This document shows, in pieces, positions 1 to 8,877 of a stretch of DNA of 64,000 nucleotides; positions within the stretch are counted from its first letter, which is position 1, and each line of letters starts with the position of its first letter. The stretch comes from Sphingorhabdus contaminans (lineage in GTDB: Bacteria; Pseudomonadota; Alphaproteobacteria; Sphingomonadales; Sphingomonadaceae). The translations under genes and the position numbers were made by a program. The stretch is from the NCBI RefSeq assembly GCF_007280415.1, contig NZ_VKKU01000002.1, forward strand, positions 1 through 64,000, read 5' to 3'. Below the pieces are notes generated by a model, which was given only the letters and a program-made list of their open reading frames with translations, did not search any database and was not told the DNA's origin.

Positions 1-365
1 CCCGCCTTGGCCGCAAGCAACGCCTGGTTTGCCGAAAAGCACAAGGTCACATTGACCATCGTCCCCTCGCCCGTCAGCGCCTTGCACGTCTTCAGCCCGT
101 CAATCGTCAGCGGCACCTTGATGCAGACATTGTCCGCAATCTTGCGCAGTATCTCGGCCTCTTTCATCATCGTCGCATGATCAAGCGCCACAACCTCGGC
201 GGACACAGGCCCGTCGGTCAGCGCGCAAATCTCCCGCGTCACTTCGATAAAGTCCCGGCCTGACTTTGCGATCAAAGACGGATTGGTCGTCACACCATCC
301 AGCAATCCTGTCGCCGCCAGTTCCTTGATGTCGTCAATTTCGGCTGTGTCGGCAAAAAATTTCAT
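1..365 (-). CDS. Transaldolase / fructose-6-phosphate aldolase family protein (3' end outside window)
   Basis: The first ~121 residues are visible, beginning [16 protein letters not shown], followed by the family motif [19 protein letters not shown] near residue 85 carries the Lys expected to form the Schiff base. This pattern is typical of the short transaldolase/FSA (TalC) type. Family knowledge: it interconverts sedoheptulose-7-P and glyceraldehyde-3-P with erythrose-4-P and fructose-6-P, or cleaves fructose-6-P, in the cytoplasm. Its ATG overlaps the TGA of the upstream GH3 gene as ATGA, so the two are probably cotranscribed and translationally coupled. A pentose-phosphate enzyme in a xylan operon fits disposal of xylulose-5-P. 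The C-terminus cannot be judged because the gene runs off the window. Confidence 0.85.
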   Translation of the reverse strand, partial: MKFFADTAEIDDIKELAATGLLDGVTTNPSLIAKSGRDFIEVTREICALTDGPVSAEVVALDHATMMKEAEILRKIADNVCIKVPLTIDGLKTCKALTGEGTMVNVTLCFSANQALLAAKA

Positions 366-2860
366 GGGCAGGATACCGTTCCGGTTGCTGATGTTCCAAG
401 CGCTATGCGTGAGATGGACAAGTCGAGTTTAGCCGATGTGCGAATGCTCAATGGTATCTGGGCTTTGGACATTTCCAAGCCTGCTTTCGCAAAACAACTA
501 AGGGCAATGGACATTGTTTGCCATCCCTTGCCTTTTTCTGCCTGTAGTCGGGACGACACATCCATACCGGCACCTGCCGGTTTCAGGCCTGCACCATATC
601 CTGCTATTTTGACCGGTCCTTCGCCAATCGCATCGACGCGATAATCTATTTCTATCGACACCGCGCCATTGGTTTCACGGCTCAAATCGAGTGGCGCATT
701 CGCAGCCAACGCAACTGTCGCTTCACCCGTGCCGGTCCATAGAAACCGCCGGGAATCTTCTTGACGGTTTCGATCTACGGCAAAGCTACGCACCACGTCA
801 CCATTGGTGCCGATTCCATTGTGCAGTTTTTCGAGGTTATTTGCATCAAGGCGGTAAAAATCGAGCGACTGCGCGGTCTTGCCGCGCTCAAACCAAGTTC
901 CAACTGGCAGTTCGGCTCCCGCGGCAAGGCCGCTGACTTCGTTCACTCGCCCTACTTTCCCCGGTTTTGCATAACTCAAACCATAGCCGTATGCGAATAG
1001 CGGGTCATAGTCTTTGTCACCAAAGTTCAGCACAAATTGCGTTGCGTACTTTGGCCAGCTAAAAGGCAATGTGCCCTTAAAGTCGCTTTTTCCGAACACA
1101 ACATCGGCAACACCGCCGCCTTCCGACCCGGGCAGCCATGCTGCAATGAATGCATCCGATGCGTTGAGATGATGGTTTACCCAAAGCGGACGACCGGACA
1201 AAAATATGGCCACGGTTTTAATTCCAGCGGCCTTGTACTTTCGCAAAAGTTCAAGATTGTCTGACTTGTCGCGAAAAAGGAGATCGGGGACATCTCCCTG
1301 AAATTCGGCATAAGGATCTTCGCCAAAGATGACTACCGCTACATCGGGCTTTTCTCGATATTCGCCGTCTTTACTAAGGACGGCGTTCTGGCCGCCCGCA
1401 TCCAGCAACGCTTTTCCAATTGTCGTGGCACCGGGAAATTCAGAGTCCGGTAAGCCGGTTCCTTGCCAAGACAATGTCCAGCCGCCGGACTGCTTCATGT
1501 AACTGTTGGCACCATCACCCGATACCAGGACCTTCTGCCCGGATTTAAGCGGAAGCACCGCATTCTCATTCTTCAATAAGACGAGTGATTCCCGCACAGC
1601 CTGACGCGCAATCGCACGATGCTCAGCCGCGCCGATTTTGGCGAAGTCACCTGCCAAAGGCCGCGCTGAAGGCCGACCAGCCTCAAACAAACCGGCCCGC
1701 AGTTTAACTCGAAGAATACGGGACACTGCTTCATCAAGCCGGGCCGTTGATATGGTGCCATCCTTTACTTGTGCTAGCGTATTGATCCACAGATCTTTCC
1801 AGCTGTCAGGTGCCATAAAAAGATCGAGACCCGCATTAAAGGCCGCCGGACAACTTGTCGTTTTACATCCGGCAACCTGACCATGTCCGTTCCAGTCGCC
1901 GACAGTGAATCCACCAAAGCTCAGCCTTCCCCTTAGCACATCAGTAAGCAGAGATTTGTTTCCATGCATTTTCTCACCGTGCCAGCTATTGTAACTTGCC
2001 ATTACGGATTGAACGCCAGCCTCAATTGCCGGGCGATATCCGGCAGCCTGAATGTCACGCAGGTCCGTTTCGCTGCTGATATTGTCGCCCTGATCCTTGC
2101 CTCCATCCGTGCCACCATCGCCGACAAAGTGTTTAGCGGTCGCGACAATATGGGCGCCTTTCAGCCATTCCTTCGTGCCGACTTTTCCTTGCAAACCTTC
2201 AACAAGCGGCCTCGCATAACTTGCAACCACCTCAGGGTTTTCGGAATAACTTTCATAGGTGCGCCCCCATCTGTCATCCCGAACGACAGCCAAAGTCGGT
2301 GCAAAGGTCCAATCCAAACCTGTGACGCGCATCTCTACTGCGGTTACCGCACCGATTTTTCGCATCAATTCCGGATTACGCATTGCGCCAAGACCAATAT
2401 TATGCGGGAATAATGTGGCACCGGTCACATTGTTATGCCCGTGTACCGCATCGCTTCCCCATGTCATGGGTATGCGTGGGAGATTACCGTTTGGACGCAT
2501 GGACGCATCATAAAAGCGGTCGGCGTCGGCGAGCCATTCAGGTGCCGGTGCCCATTGTTTTCCGCCTGGAGCACTATTGCCGCCATTGAATACGGATCCG
2601 AGGTGATATTTGTACATATCTTCAGGAGTTGTGCTTGCCAAATCGCCTTGGATGATCTGCCCAACCTTTTGTTCAAGTGACATTCGACTCAAAAGGTCTT
2701 TGATTCGCGCCTCGATTGCTGGGTCTTCGGGGACTGGATTTTGCACTTTTGGCCACAACGAAGGAGTTGCCACACTACTGCGTGAACGTTCACTTTGCGC
2801 TATGACTGCAGTCGAAAACGCTGCCGTGCACAGCAATGCTGTTGCCAAAATTTTACGCAT
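362..2860 (-). CDS. Secreted glycoside hydrolase family 3 (exo-beta-glucosidase/xylosidase type), 832 aa
   Basis: A Sec signal peptide ([22 protein letters not shown]) precedes a GH3 N-terminal domain (motif [14 protein letters not shown]). FTVGDWNGH carries the likely nucleophile Asp. The GH3 C-terminal domain ([14 protein letters not shown]) follows. About 170 further residues resemble the C-terminal beta-sandwich of ExoP-type marine GH3 enzymes. The start was placed at 2860 because GCGGGAGAGGTTCA lies directly before it; an in-frame start 22 codons upstream would disrupt the signal peptide and run into the operator at 2881-2894. It should release glucose or xylose from non-reducing ends in the periplasm or outside the cell. 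It is first in an operon with the transaldolase and divergent from GH5. Exact substrate is not readable from sequence. Confidence 0.9.
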   Translation of the reverse strand: MRKILATALLCTAAFSTAVIAQSERSRSSVATPSLWPKVQNPVPEDPAIEARIKDLLSRMSLEQKVGQIIQGDLASTTPEDMYKYHLGSVFNGGNSAPGGKQWAPAPEWLADADRFYDASMRPNGNLPRIPMTWGSDAVHGHNNVTGATLFPHNIGLGAMRNPELMRKIGAVTAVEMRVTGLDWTFAPTLAVVRDDRWGRTYESYSENPEVVASYARPLVEGLQGKVGTKEWLKGAHIVATAKHFVGDGGTDGGKDQGDNISSETDLRDIQAAGYRPAIEAGVQSVMASYNSWHGEKMHGNKSLLTDVLRGRLSFGGFTVGDWNGHGQVAGCKTTSCPAAFNAGLDLFMAPDSWKDLWINTLAQVKDGTISTARLDEAVSRILRVKLRAGLFEAGRPSARPLAGDFAKIGAAEHRAIARQAVRESLVLLKNENAVLPLKSGQKVLVSGDGANSYMKQSGGWTLSWQGTGLPDSEFPGATTIGKALLDAGGQNAVLSKDGEYREKPDVAVVIFGEDPYAEFQGDVPDLLFRDKSDNLELLRKYKAAGIKTVAIFLSGRPLWVNHHLNASDAFIAAWLPGSEGGGVADVVFGKSDFKGTLPFSWPKYATQFVLNFGDKDYDPLFAYGYGLSYAKPGKVGRVNEVSGLAAGAELPVGTWFERGKTAQSLDFYRLDANNLEKLHNGIGTNGDVVRSFAVDRNRQEDSRRFLWTGTGEATVALAANAPLDLSRETNGAVSIEIDYRVDAIGEGPVKIAGYGAGLKPAGAGMDVSSRLQAEKGKGWQTMSIALSCFAKAGLEMSKAQIPLSIRTSAKLDLSISRIALGTSATGTVSCP

Positions 2861-2880
2861 TGAACCTCTCCCGCTTCTTG

Positions 2881-2894
2881 TGGTAGCGCTATCA
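2881..2894. promoter_or_regulatory. LacI-type operator (site 1 of 7)
   Basis: TGGTAGCGCTATCA is a near-perfect palindrome centred on AGCGCT. It lies 21 bp before the GH3 start and in the divergent region shared with the GH5 operon, so one site may control both directions. It matches six other sites in the window (8826, 16603, 16636, 24191, 24358, 31656). A central CG inside a palindrome is characteristic of LacI/GalR-family operators. Confidence 0.85.
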
Positions 2895-2966
2895 CAATCG
2901 AGGAGGGCGTCAAGACCCTTGCGCAATAGCCCGCGATAGAAATGACGTGGAGAGGACCTGAATAGT

Positions 2967-3962
2967 ATGAAGCATCACCTATTTTTTGCGGCGCTGATGG
3001 CATCGGCGATGACCGCACCTGCTCTTGCGAAGACGGACAGCCTTCCCGTCGGCCGCTGCATCAATATGGGCAATAGCCTTGAAACACCAATCGAGGGTGC
3101 ATGGGGTGGCAAAAAAATAGATGCGGCGGACTTCACTCGAATCGCTAAAGCCGGATTCAATACCATTCGTCTGCCGGTACGCTGGTCAACCCGAACCGAT
3201 ACGGATGCTCCTTACAAAATTGATCCCAAGTTCATGACGCGCGTTAAACAAGTAGTGGACGATGCAAGGTCGGCCGGCCTGAATGTGATTCTGAATAGCC
3301 ATCATTTTGAGGAAATCCATAAGGACCCTAGCGACGACAACATTGCAAAGCTTGCCGCCATGTGGACCCAGATCGCCACACAATTCGCGGATCAACCGGA
3401 AGCGCATCTCTGGTTCGAAATTGAAAATGAACCGCACAACAAGTTCAACGATAGCAACTTGTTAAAAGTGCTGACACCGGCGCTGACCGAAATCCGGAAG
3501 ACCAATCCGACGCGCCCGGTCATTATCGGGGGAGAATTTTGGAGCGGAATCAATTCGCTTAAGACTTTAAAGTTGCCCGATGATCCCAATATCGTTCCAA
3601 CATTTCATTACTATGATCCCTTCAACTTCACACATCAGGGGGCAAGCTGGGTAGACCCCTCGCCACCATTGGGTCGCACTTATGGTGGCCCCGAGGATCA
3701 AAAGTTATTGAGAGACGACGTCCGGAAAGTGCGCGATTACATAGCACGCACAGGAAAGACGCCCTTTATGGGAGAATTCGGCGCGCACACGACGGCTTCG
3801 CTGGATGAACGGGTAAAATATCAGAAAGCTGTCCGGGTTGCCTTTGACGAAATCGGAATTGGTATGTGCGCATGGGCCTATACGAACACCTTCCCGCTCT
3901 GGGATCAGGATAAGAAAGCGTGGGTTCCCGGCATGCGCGATGCAATGGGTCTAAAGGAATAA
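2967..3962 (+). CDS. Secreted glycoside hydrolase family 5 (endo-acting)
   Basis: The 331-aa protein has a signal peptide (cleavage near PALA-KTD) and one GH5 TIM-barrel domain. The opening motif is INMGNSLE and the mid motif is FNTIRLPVRW. The acid/base Glu is E155 in ENEPHN and the nucleophile is E270 in MGEFGAH. Family knowledge: GH5 enzymes cleave internal beta-1,4 bonds of glucan, mannan or xylan; this resembles the endoglucanase-type branch, but the subfamily cannot be fixed by eye. It is first gene of a + strand operon (GH5, CBM-like protein, mutarotase, GH43) and shares the operator at 2881 with the divergent GH3 gene. The next gene begins 6 bp after its stop. Confidence 0.9.
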   Translation: MKHHLFFAALMASAMTAPALAKTDSLPVGRCINMGNSLETPIEGAWGGKKIDAADFTRIAKAGFNTIRLPVRWSTRTDTDAPYKIDPKFMTRVKQVVDDARSAGLNVILNSHHFEEIHKDPSDDNIAKLAAMWTQIATQFADQPEAHLWFEIENEPHNKFNDSNLLKVLTPALTEIRKTNPTRPVIIGGEFWSGINSLKTLKLPDDPNIVPTFHYYDPFNFTHQGASWVDPSPPLGRTYGGPEDQKLLRDDVRKVRDYIARTGKTPFMGEFGAHTTASLDERVKYQKAVRVAFDEIGIGMCAWAYTNTFPLWDQDKKAWVPGMRDAMGLKE

Positions 3963-3968
3963 GTGCCA

Positions 3969-5111
3969 ATGATTAAACCGCACTTCTTTGCAGCTTCAAT
4001 GCTTGTGCTATTGTGCGATGCTCCAGTCATTGCATTCGACGACCAACCTACTGCCGAACTGCAAGCACTTGATGATGCGCTGCCTGGTAGTTTGATTAAT
4101 GACCCGACAAGGCTCGATTGGCAGATTTTTGGAACCGGCCAAACAAGCAAGCCCGTTAAAGGCGAAGAAATTCCCGGCGGAAAGGCAGCTTTGAGGTTCA
4201 CGGTACCAAAGGCAGGCGCAACCTTGTTTGAAGTTGGTGCAAATGCGCCCATCACTACCTCAATCAAAGCAGGAACGGACATTGTCGTCGCCTTTTATGC
4301 CCGGACCGTTACGGCCGACACAACAGATGGAAAAGGCCGCATCGGTGTCCGAGTACAGCAGAATGGCCCGCCTTACTCGGGTTTCGGCGACGCCACACTG
4401 ATTATCGACAAGGATTGGAAGCTTTACGAAGTTTCGGCGAAAGCTACTGTTTCCATTCCACGAGGCCAAGCCGTTGTCGGCTTCCAATTGGCTGGCGCAA
4501 AGCAGATATTGGAAATAGGACAAACAATTGTTGTGGCGGGCGCCACATCCTTGACGGCAAGGTCCAGCAAGATGACGCAATCCGCAACAACAGATTTGCT
4601 GCCGCAACTGCAAGGCAAGGGCAGGCTCATCAATAATCCGTCCAATAAAGATTGGACCGTATACGGAACCGGTGCAACTCATACCACAATAGCTTCACCC
4701 AATATTCCGGGCACGGGGGGAACAGCACTGCGTGTCACCACGTCGGCTGCAGCACCCCATCCATATGATATCGGTGCGGCGATACCGATATTGGAAGAGA
4801 TAAAAGAGGGCGATATCCTTTTGATCGGCGTATTAGCCCGCACTGCCCCAGTCGGATCCGGCGATGGGACCAGTAAGTTGGGAATTCGGGTTCAACTGAA
4901 TGAGGAGCCCTACACGGGGTTCGGTGATAACGTCCTCACCTTGGGACCAAACTGGAAGTTGATCCAATTGAAGACTCAGGCATCTACAAATATCGCAACT
5001 GGCACAGGCGCTGTCGCATTGCATTTCGGCGCTGCTGCACAAGCAGTTGAAATAGGCCAAGTCTATGTACTCAATGCATCCGAGCCTGTTGCAATTAGCA
5101 ATGAACAATAG
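3969..5111 (+). CDS. Secreted protein of two tandem carbohydrate-binding-like domains, no catalytic domain
   Basis: The 380-aa protein has a signal peptide (MIKPHFFAASMLVLLCDAPVIA). It then carries two homologous ~150-aa modules. Each opens with LIN(D/N)P...DW..(F/Y)GTG, contains RIGVRVQ.N..PY(S/T)GFGD, and ends with EIGQ.YVL/EIGQTIVV. The predicted fold is an all-beta sandwich like CenC-type carbohydrate-binding modules; this is inferred, because the exact family was not recognised. No glycosidase motif is present. ATG 3969 was preferred over GTG 3963 because AAAGGA is 9 nt before it. It lies between GH5 and a mutarotase, so a role in binding xylan or its oligosaccharides, perhaps as a surface or periplasmic scaffold, is plausible. 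Confidence 0.7.
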   Translation: MIKPHFFAASMLVLLCDAPVIAFDDQPTAELQALDDALPGSLINDPTRLDWQIFGTGQTSKPVKGEEIPGGKAALRFTVPKAGATLFEVGANAPITTSIKAGTDIVVAFYARTVTADTTDGKGRIGVRVQQNGPPYSGFGDATLIIDKDWKLYEVSAKATVSIPRGQAVVGFQLAGAKQILEIGQTIVVAGATSLTARSSKMTQSATTDLLPQLQGKGRLINNPSNKDWTVYGTGATHTTIASPNIPGTGGTALRVTTSAAAPHPYDIGAAIPILEEIKEGDILLIGVLARTAPVGSGDGTSKLGIRVQLNEEPYTGFGDNVLTLGPNWKLIQLKTQASTNIATGTGAVALHFGAAAQAVEIGQVYVLNASEPVAISNEQ

Positions 5112-5988
5112 TCCGGAAACACTCCATCTTCGACACGGCTCGTCCGAATGCGTAATCTGCCCCGAAATTGGCGGTACCATTGTTGCCTGGGCTGTTGATG
5201 GCCAGAACATGTTACGACGCACGGATTCACAAGCACTTCATTCGCGCGACCCGTTGCGTTTTTCATCCTTCCCGCTTGTTCCCTTTTCCAATCGGATAGG
5301 ATTTGGACTTTTTCACTGGTTGGGTGAAGAAATTGAAATTGATCCCAATTTCAGTCCAGAACCCCATGCAATTCACGGCATCGGCTGGAAGTCCGTCTGG
5401 GATGCGGAAAGGATCAGTGAAGCTGAAATAGTGATGCGATATCACCACAAAAGGGACAGCCGCTGGCCTTGGTCTTTTTCTGCAACTCAACATGTGCGGT
5501 TGGATGGTGAACGTCTGTATTTGAAGCTTGAAGCGTTCAATTTATCAGAAGAGTGCGCACCACTGGCCTTCGGACACCATCCCTATTTTGATCAGCACGG
5601 TGCTTTTCTGCAATTTGACGCCAAGCATGTCCTGATGAACGACCATCTTGGGTTGCCTACCCATATGCTCTCACCCGAAGGTAGTTATGATTTCCGTGAT
5701 GGAGAGTCGGTGACGGGGAAAAACATCGATCATTGCTATGCCGATTGGGGCGGCGTGGCAAAAATATTATGGAATGATCGACCGTTGGGCTTGCACATCG
5801 AATCAAACATGCCTGCGGCCGTTCTTTACATTCCGCAATATGGGGAATCATTTTGTTTCGAACCTGTTCCCCATATCAACAATTCCCTTAACCGTCCCGC
5901 AGAGGAACCGGCGATGCCGACGGTTCCATCAGGTGGGAGTTATCGTTCGCACATTACCTTGTCGGCAGTGCCGGCTCATTCCCTCTGA
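5101..5988 (+). CDS. galM: Aldose 1-epimerase (mutarotase)
   Basis: A 295-aa protein of the galactose mutarotase fold. Family signatures are LVPFSNRIGFG, the active-site stretch FGHHPYFD (His) and the C-terminal FCFEPVPHINN (Glu base). It interconverts alpha and beta anomers of aldoses and would speed supply of the xylose anomer used by XylA. The chosen ATG at 5101 lies inside the last codons of the preceding gene (11-bp overlap) and has no good ribosome site, so translational coupling is likely. An upstream in-frame start at 5065 is possible. No signal peptide is seen, suggesting a cytoplasmic enzyme. Confidence 0.85.
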   Translation: MNNSPETLHLRHGSSECVICPEIGGTIVAWAVDGQNMLRRTDSQALHSRDPLRFSSFPLVPFSNRIGFGLFHWLGEEIEIDPNFSPEPHAIHGIGWKSVWDAERISEAEIVMRYHHKRDSRWPWSFSATQHVRLDGERLYLKLEAFNLSEECAPLAFGHHPYFDQHGAFLQFDAKHVLMNDHLGLPTHMLSPEGSYDFRDGESVTGKNIDHCYADWGGVAKILWNDRPLGLHIESNMPAAVLYIPQYGESFCFEPVPHINNSLNRPAEEPAMPTVPSGGSYRSHITLSAVPAHSL

Positions 5989-6008
5989 CAACCGAAATCG
6001 GAGAGCAC

Positions 6009-7703
6009 ATGTTTCGCAAAATTCTGCCTGTTGCCCTTGCATTAGCGTCGGCCTCTTCCGCCATGGCGTTGCCGGGAAACTCGGTCGAATTCCAGTCCAT
6101 TGAATATGAGGGCATTAACCCGGATGAGGATGCTCTGCCGATATCTGATGACGAATACCGCAACCCCATACTGCCGGGCTTTGCACCGGATCCGAGCATC
6201 GTCCGCGTAGGAAAAGACTTCTATATAGTGAATTCGTCATTTGGCTGGATCCCTGGCTTGCCAATTTACCACAGCCGGGATCTAGTGAATTGGACACAGG
6301 TCGGTAACGCAATTTCGGATAGCACCGACTTCAAATTGCCCACCGTCGGTATCAATCGGGGAATTTTCGCCCCAACCATACGTCACCATAAGGGTCTGTT
6401 TTACATTATCACGACGTGCATAGACTGCGGCGGAAATTTTATCATTACGGCAAAAGAACCAAAAGGTCCGTGGAGCAAACCCATTTGGCTGGACTCGGTT
6501 ACCGGAATCGACCCCGATCTTTTCTTCGATACAGATGGGCGGGTTTGGATAACCAATAATGACGAACCACAGGGGCCGGCCCAATATGAGGGCCATCGCG
6601 CCCTGTGGCTGCAGCAATATGACCCCGTAAAGTCAAAAGTGGTCGGGCCACGCACGGTGCTGGTAGATCGCGGGGTAAAGCCTGACGAAAACCCGATATG
6701 GAGCGAGGGACCACATATCTTTAAAAAGGACGGATGGTATTATCTGACTGCAGCCGAAGGCGGTACATCCGACGATCACCGCCAAACCATATACAGGAGC
6801 AAAACAGTCACCGGTCCTTATACGCCTGGCCCCGTCAATCCAATCCTCACACAGCGTGATCTGGATCCGGCACGGACCCTGCCCGTTTACGCAACTGGCC
6901 ATGCCGATTTTGTCAAACTTCCGGGCAACAAATGGTGGGCTGTTTTTTTGGCTACACGACCATATGAGCGCAATCTTACCAATTTAGGGCGTGAAACATT
7001 TTTGCTGCCTGTGAGCTGGAAAAATGGCTGGCCGGAAATATTGCCCAAAGGCAAGACAGTGCCATTACGGGTAAAGCGACCAGAATTGCCACGCGCACCC
7101 CAAAGGACTGATTATTCAAAATGGGTCGAAGACTTTGACTCCTCCAACCTGGGTCCTCAGTGGCTGTCGCGGCAAGCCCACACGCCTGATTGGCTTAGCC
7201 TGACTGAAAAGCCCGGAAGTCTGATATTGCGGGGAACAGGTCCGCGCTTTATCGGTCAGCGCCTGCGACACCGCGATGCCATTATTAGCACGAAAGTCGC
7301 ACTTCCACCTGCTGAGCAACATGGTCGCGCCGGACTGGCTGCCATTGCCGATGAAGGACACCAGTTTTTCTTTGGTATCGAAACTTCTGCCGAAGGCCGA
7401 AAGCTAGTTGTAACGGCAACAGGCCTTAAGGGTACGGGCGGCGCGAATGTGGTGCTGTTTAGCAAGACGCTCAAGCTTGAACCCCACGCTAATGTCCGAT
7501 TGAAAATCCGAATCAATGGAGCTTTGGCGGACTTTTCCTATGCCGACGATAATGGCGACTGGACGTCCGCTTTGGTGGGTGCCGATGCCCGGTTGCTGGC
7601 GACCGAATATGACATACTGCTATTCACCGGTGCGGTTGTCGGCCTCTACGCGAACGACGCTAAGATGTCGGAGGGGCATCCGATTCACGCCGTACAAAAG
7701 TAA
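6009..7703 (+). CDS. Secreted glycoside hydrolase family 43 (beta-xylosidase/arabinofuranosidase)
   Basis: The 564-aa protein has a signal peptide (MFRKILPVALALASASSAMA). A five-bladed propeller GH43 domain follows, then a C-terminal concanavalin-like beta-sandwich (about residues 370-560). Catalytic residues are visible: D61 in FAPDPSIV (base), Asp in GIDPDLFFD and E233 in WSEGPHIF (acid). Two-domain GH43 enzymes of this type remove xylose or arabinose from xylo-oligosaccharides and arabinoxylan. GGAGA lies 6 nt before the ATG and the gap from galM is 20 bp. The stop overlaps the convergent LacI-type gene by 44 bp, so the two operons transcribe into each other. It is last in its operon. Confidence 0.92.
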   Translation: MFRKILPVALALASASSAMALPGNSVEFQSIEYEGINPDEDALPISDDEYRNPILPGFAPDPSIVRVGKDFYIVNSSFGWIPGLPIYHSRDLVNWTQVGNAISDSTDFKLPTVGINRGIFAPTIRHHKGLFYIITTCIDCGGNFIITAKEPKGPWSKPIWLDSVTGIDPDLFFDTDGRVWITNNDEPQGPAQYEGHRALWLQQYDPVKSKVVGPRTVLVDRGVKPDENPIWSEGPHIFKKDGWYYLTAAEGGTSDDHRQTIYRSKTVTGPYTPGPVNPILTQRDLDPARTLPVYATGHADFVKLPGNKWWAVFLATRPYERNLTNLGRETFLLPVSWKNGWPEILPKGKTVPLRVKRPELPRAPQRTDYSKWVEDFDSSNLGPQWLSRQAHTPDWLSLTEKPGSLILRGTGPRFIGQRLRHRDAIISTKVALPPAEQHGRAGLAAIADEGHQFFFGIETSAEGRKLVVTATGLKGTGGANVVLFSKTLKLEPHANVRLKIRINGALADFSYADDNGDWTSALVGADARLLATEYDILLFTGAVVGLYANDAKMSEGHPIHAVQK

Positions 7704-8727
7704 AATCCAGCATACGATCTTCTCGTGCGGTAGCACGGCCCGACCTTTTAGCCCGGATCCGATCCACCAAGATTTCGACGGCAGCGCGCGACATATCCGC
7801 AATGGGCTGATGAATGGTTGTTAGCTCCGGCCAGATCGACAACGCGAAGTCTGTGTCGTCAAAACCGCAAATGGTTACATCCTTAGGAACATCCAGATGT
7901 CGTCGGTGCGCAACGGTGATTGCTGCGGCAGCCATATCGTCGTTGCTCGCAAATATGGCCGTTGGCGGCCGTTTCAAATCAAGCAATTTATCCGCCGCAT
8001 CCAGACCGGAGCGGTAGGTAAAGAGTCCGTCCACAACCAATTCGGGATCAATTGGTATACCGGCTTCGGCCATCGCCAGTTCAAATCCCTTCAACCGCTG
8101 ATGGCTGGCCTTTTGTTCTGGGTTGCCCTTAACGAAGGCGATACGCTTATGGCCCAAAGACAGAATATGTCGGGTCATGGTAGCCGCTGCCTCGACGTCG
8201 TCGATATAGACAACAGACATTTTACCCGGCGGACACCAGTTTGCGACAACGACACATGTGACATCGGTATTCTGGATGAGATCCAGCATTTTAGGTGAAT
8301 CGCACAGAGGCGGTGACAAAACCACTCCATCCACGCCACTTTCGATCAATTCTGCAAAAACATCGTGGATGTCCTGTCCCTCATCGCACTGTTCAATGAC
8401 GAGTTGAACATGACTTTTGCGTGCTTGCTCCAAAGTGCCGACCAGCAATCGGCTCAAATAAGCAAAGCTGGGATTTCCGTACAGCATGGCAATCCGGGTC
8501 TGTTCCGCGCCGGCCAAGGTGCGTGCCGCTAGATTGGGCGAATAATTGAGCTTTTCGACGGCCTCCATTACGGCATCGCGCGTCGAATCCTTCACATTCC
8601 GCTCGCCATTGATGACGCGCGAGACTGTCATAGGTGAAAAACCGGACTCGCGAGCTACGTCGGCAATCGTCGCTCCACCTTGCTGCGCGCGCGGTGATTT
8701 TTGGATCCTTGCCATATTCCTATCCAT
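7660..8727 (-). CDS. LacI/GalR-family transcriptional regulator of the xylan locus
   Basis: The 355-aa protein has a classical N-terminal LacI helix-turn-helix (ATIADVARESGFSPMTVSRV, about residues 19-38) and hinge region (SPNLAARTLA). A periplasmic-binding-protein-like sensor domain follows (LGHKRIAFVKG; AIFASNDDMAAAA). It is the only LacI-type gene in the window and sits among seven matching palindromic operators, so it very likely represses the xylan regulon and is relieved by xylose or a xylo-oligosaccharide; this is inference from context. The start at 8727 has AAGGGGGA immediately before it. A second ATG at 8715 (MARIQKS) with AGGA just upstream is an alternative. It is divergent from the second GH3 gene, with the operator at 8826 between them, which suggests autoregulation. 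Confidence 0.92.
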   Translation of the reverse strand: MDRNMARIQKSPRAQQGGATIADVARESGFSPMTVSRVINGERNVKDSTRDAVMEAVEKLNYSPNLAARTLAGAEQTRIAMLYGNPSFAYLSRLLVGTLEQARKSHVQLVIEQCDEGQDIHDVFAELIESGVDGVVLSPPLCDSPKMLDLIQNTDVTCVVVANWCPPGKMSVVYIDDVEAAATMTRHILSLGHKRIAFVKGNPEQKASHQRLKGFELAMAEAGIPIDPELVVDGLFTYRSGLDAADKLLDLKRPPTAIFASNDDMAAAAITVAHRRHLDVPKDVTICGFDDTDFALSIWPELTTIHQPIADMSRAAVEILVDRIRAKRSGRATAREDRMLDFTFVRRESDAPPTS

Positions 8728-8825
8728 TCCCCCTTACATGTGACGCCATGCCACGCTTTGCGGCGCTTTTCCAGTATGATGCAATGATGCATGTCAAAGA
8801 TTGACGAGTGTCGCACAATCGTTCA

Positions 8826-8839
8826 TGGTAGCGCTAACA
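8826..8839. promoter_or_regulatory. LacI-type operator (site 2 of 7)
   Basis: TGGTAGCGCTAACA lies between the LacI-type gene and the divergent GH3 gene, 39 bp before the GH3 start. The position allows control of the GH3-GH10 operon and autoregulation. It would lie inside the coding region if the GH3 gene began at the upstream ATG (8791), which supports the start at 8878. Confidence 0.85.
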
Positions 8840-8877
8840 TTAAAGGCGGCCATGATCGCAGTAAGAGGAGAGAAGCG

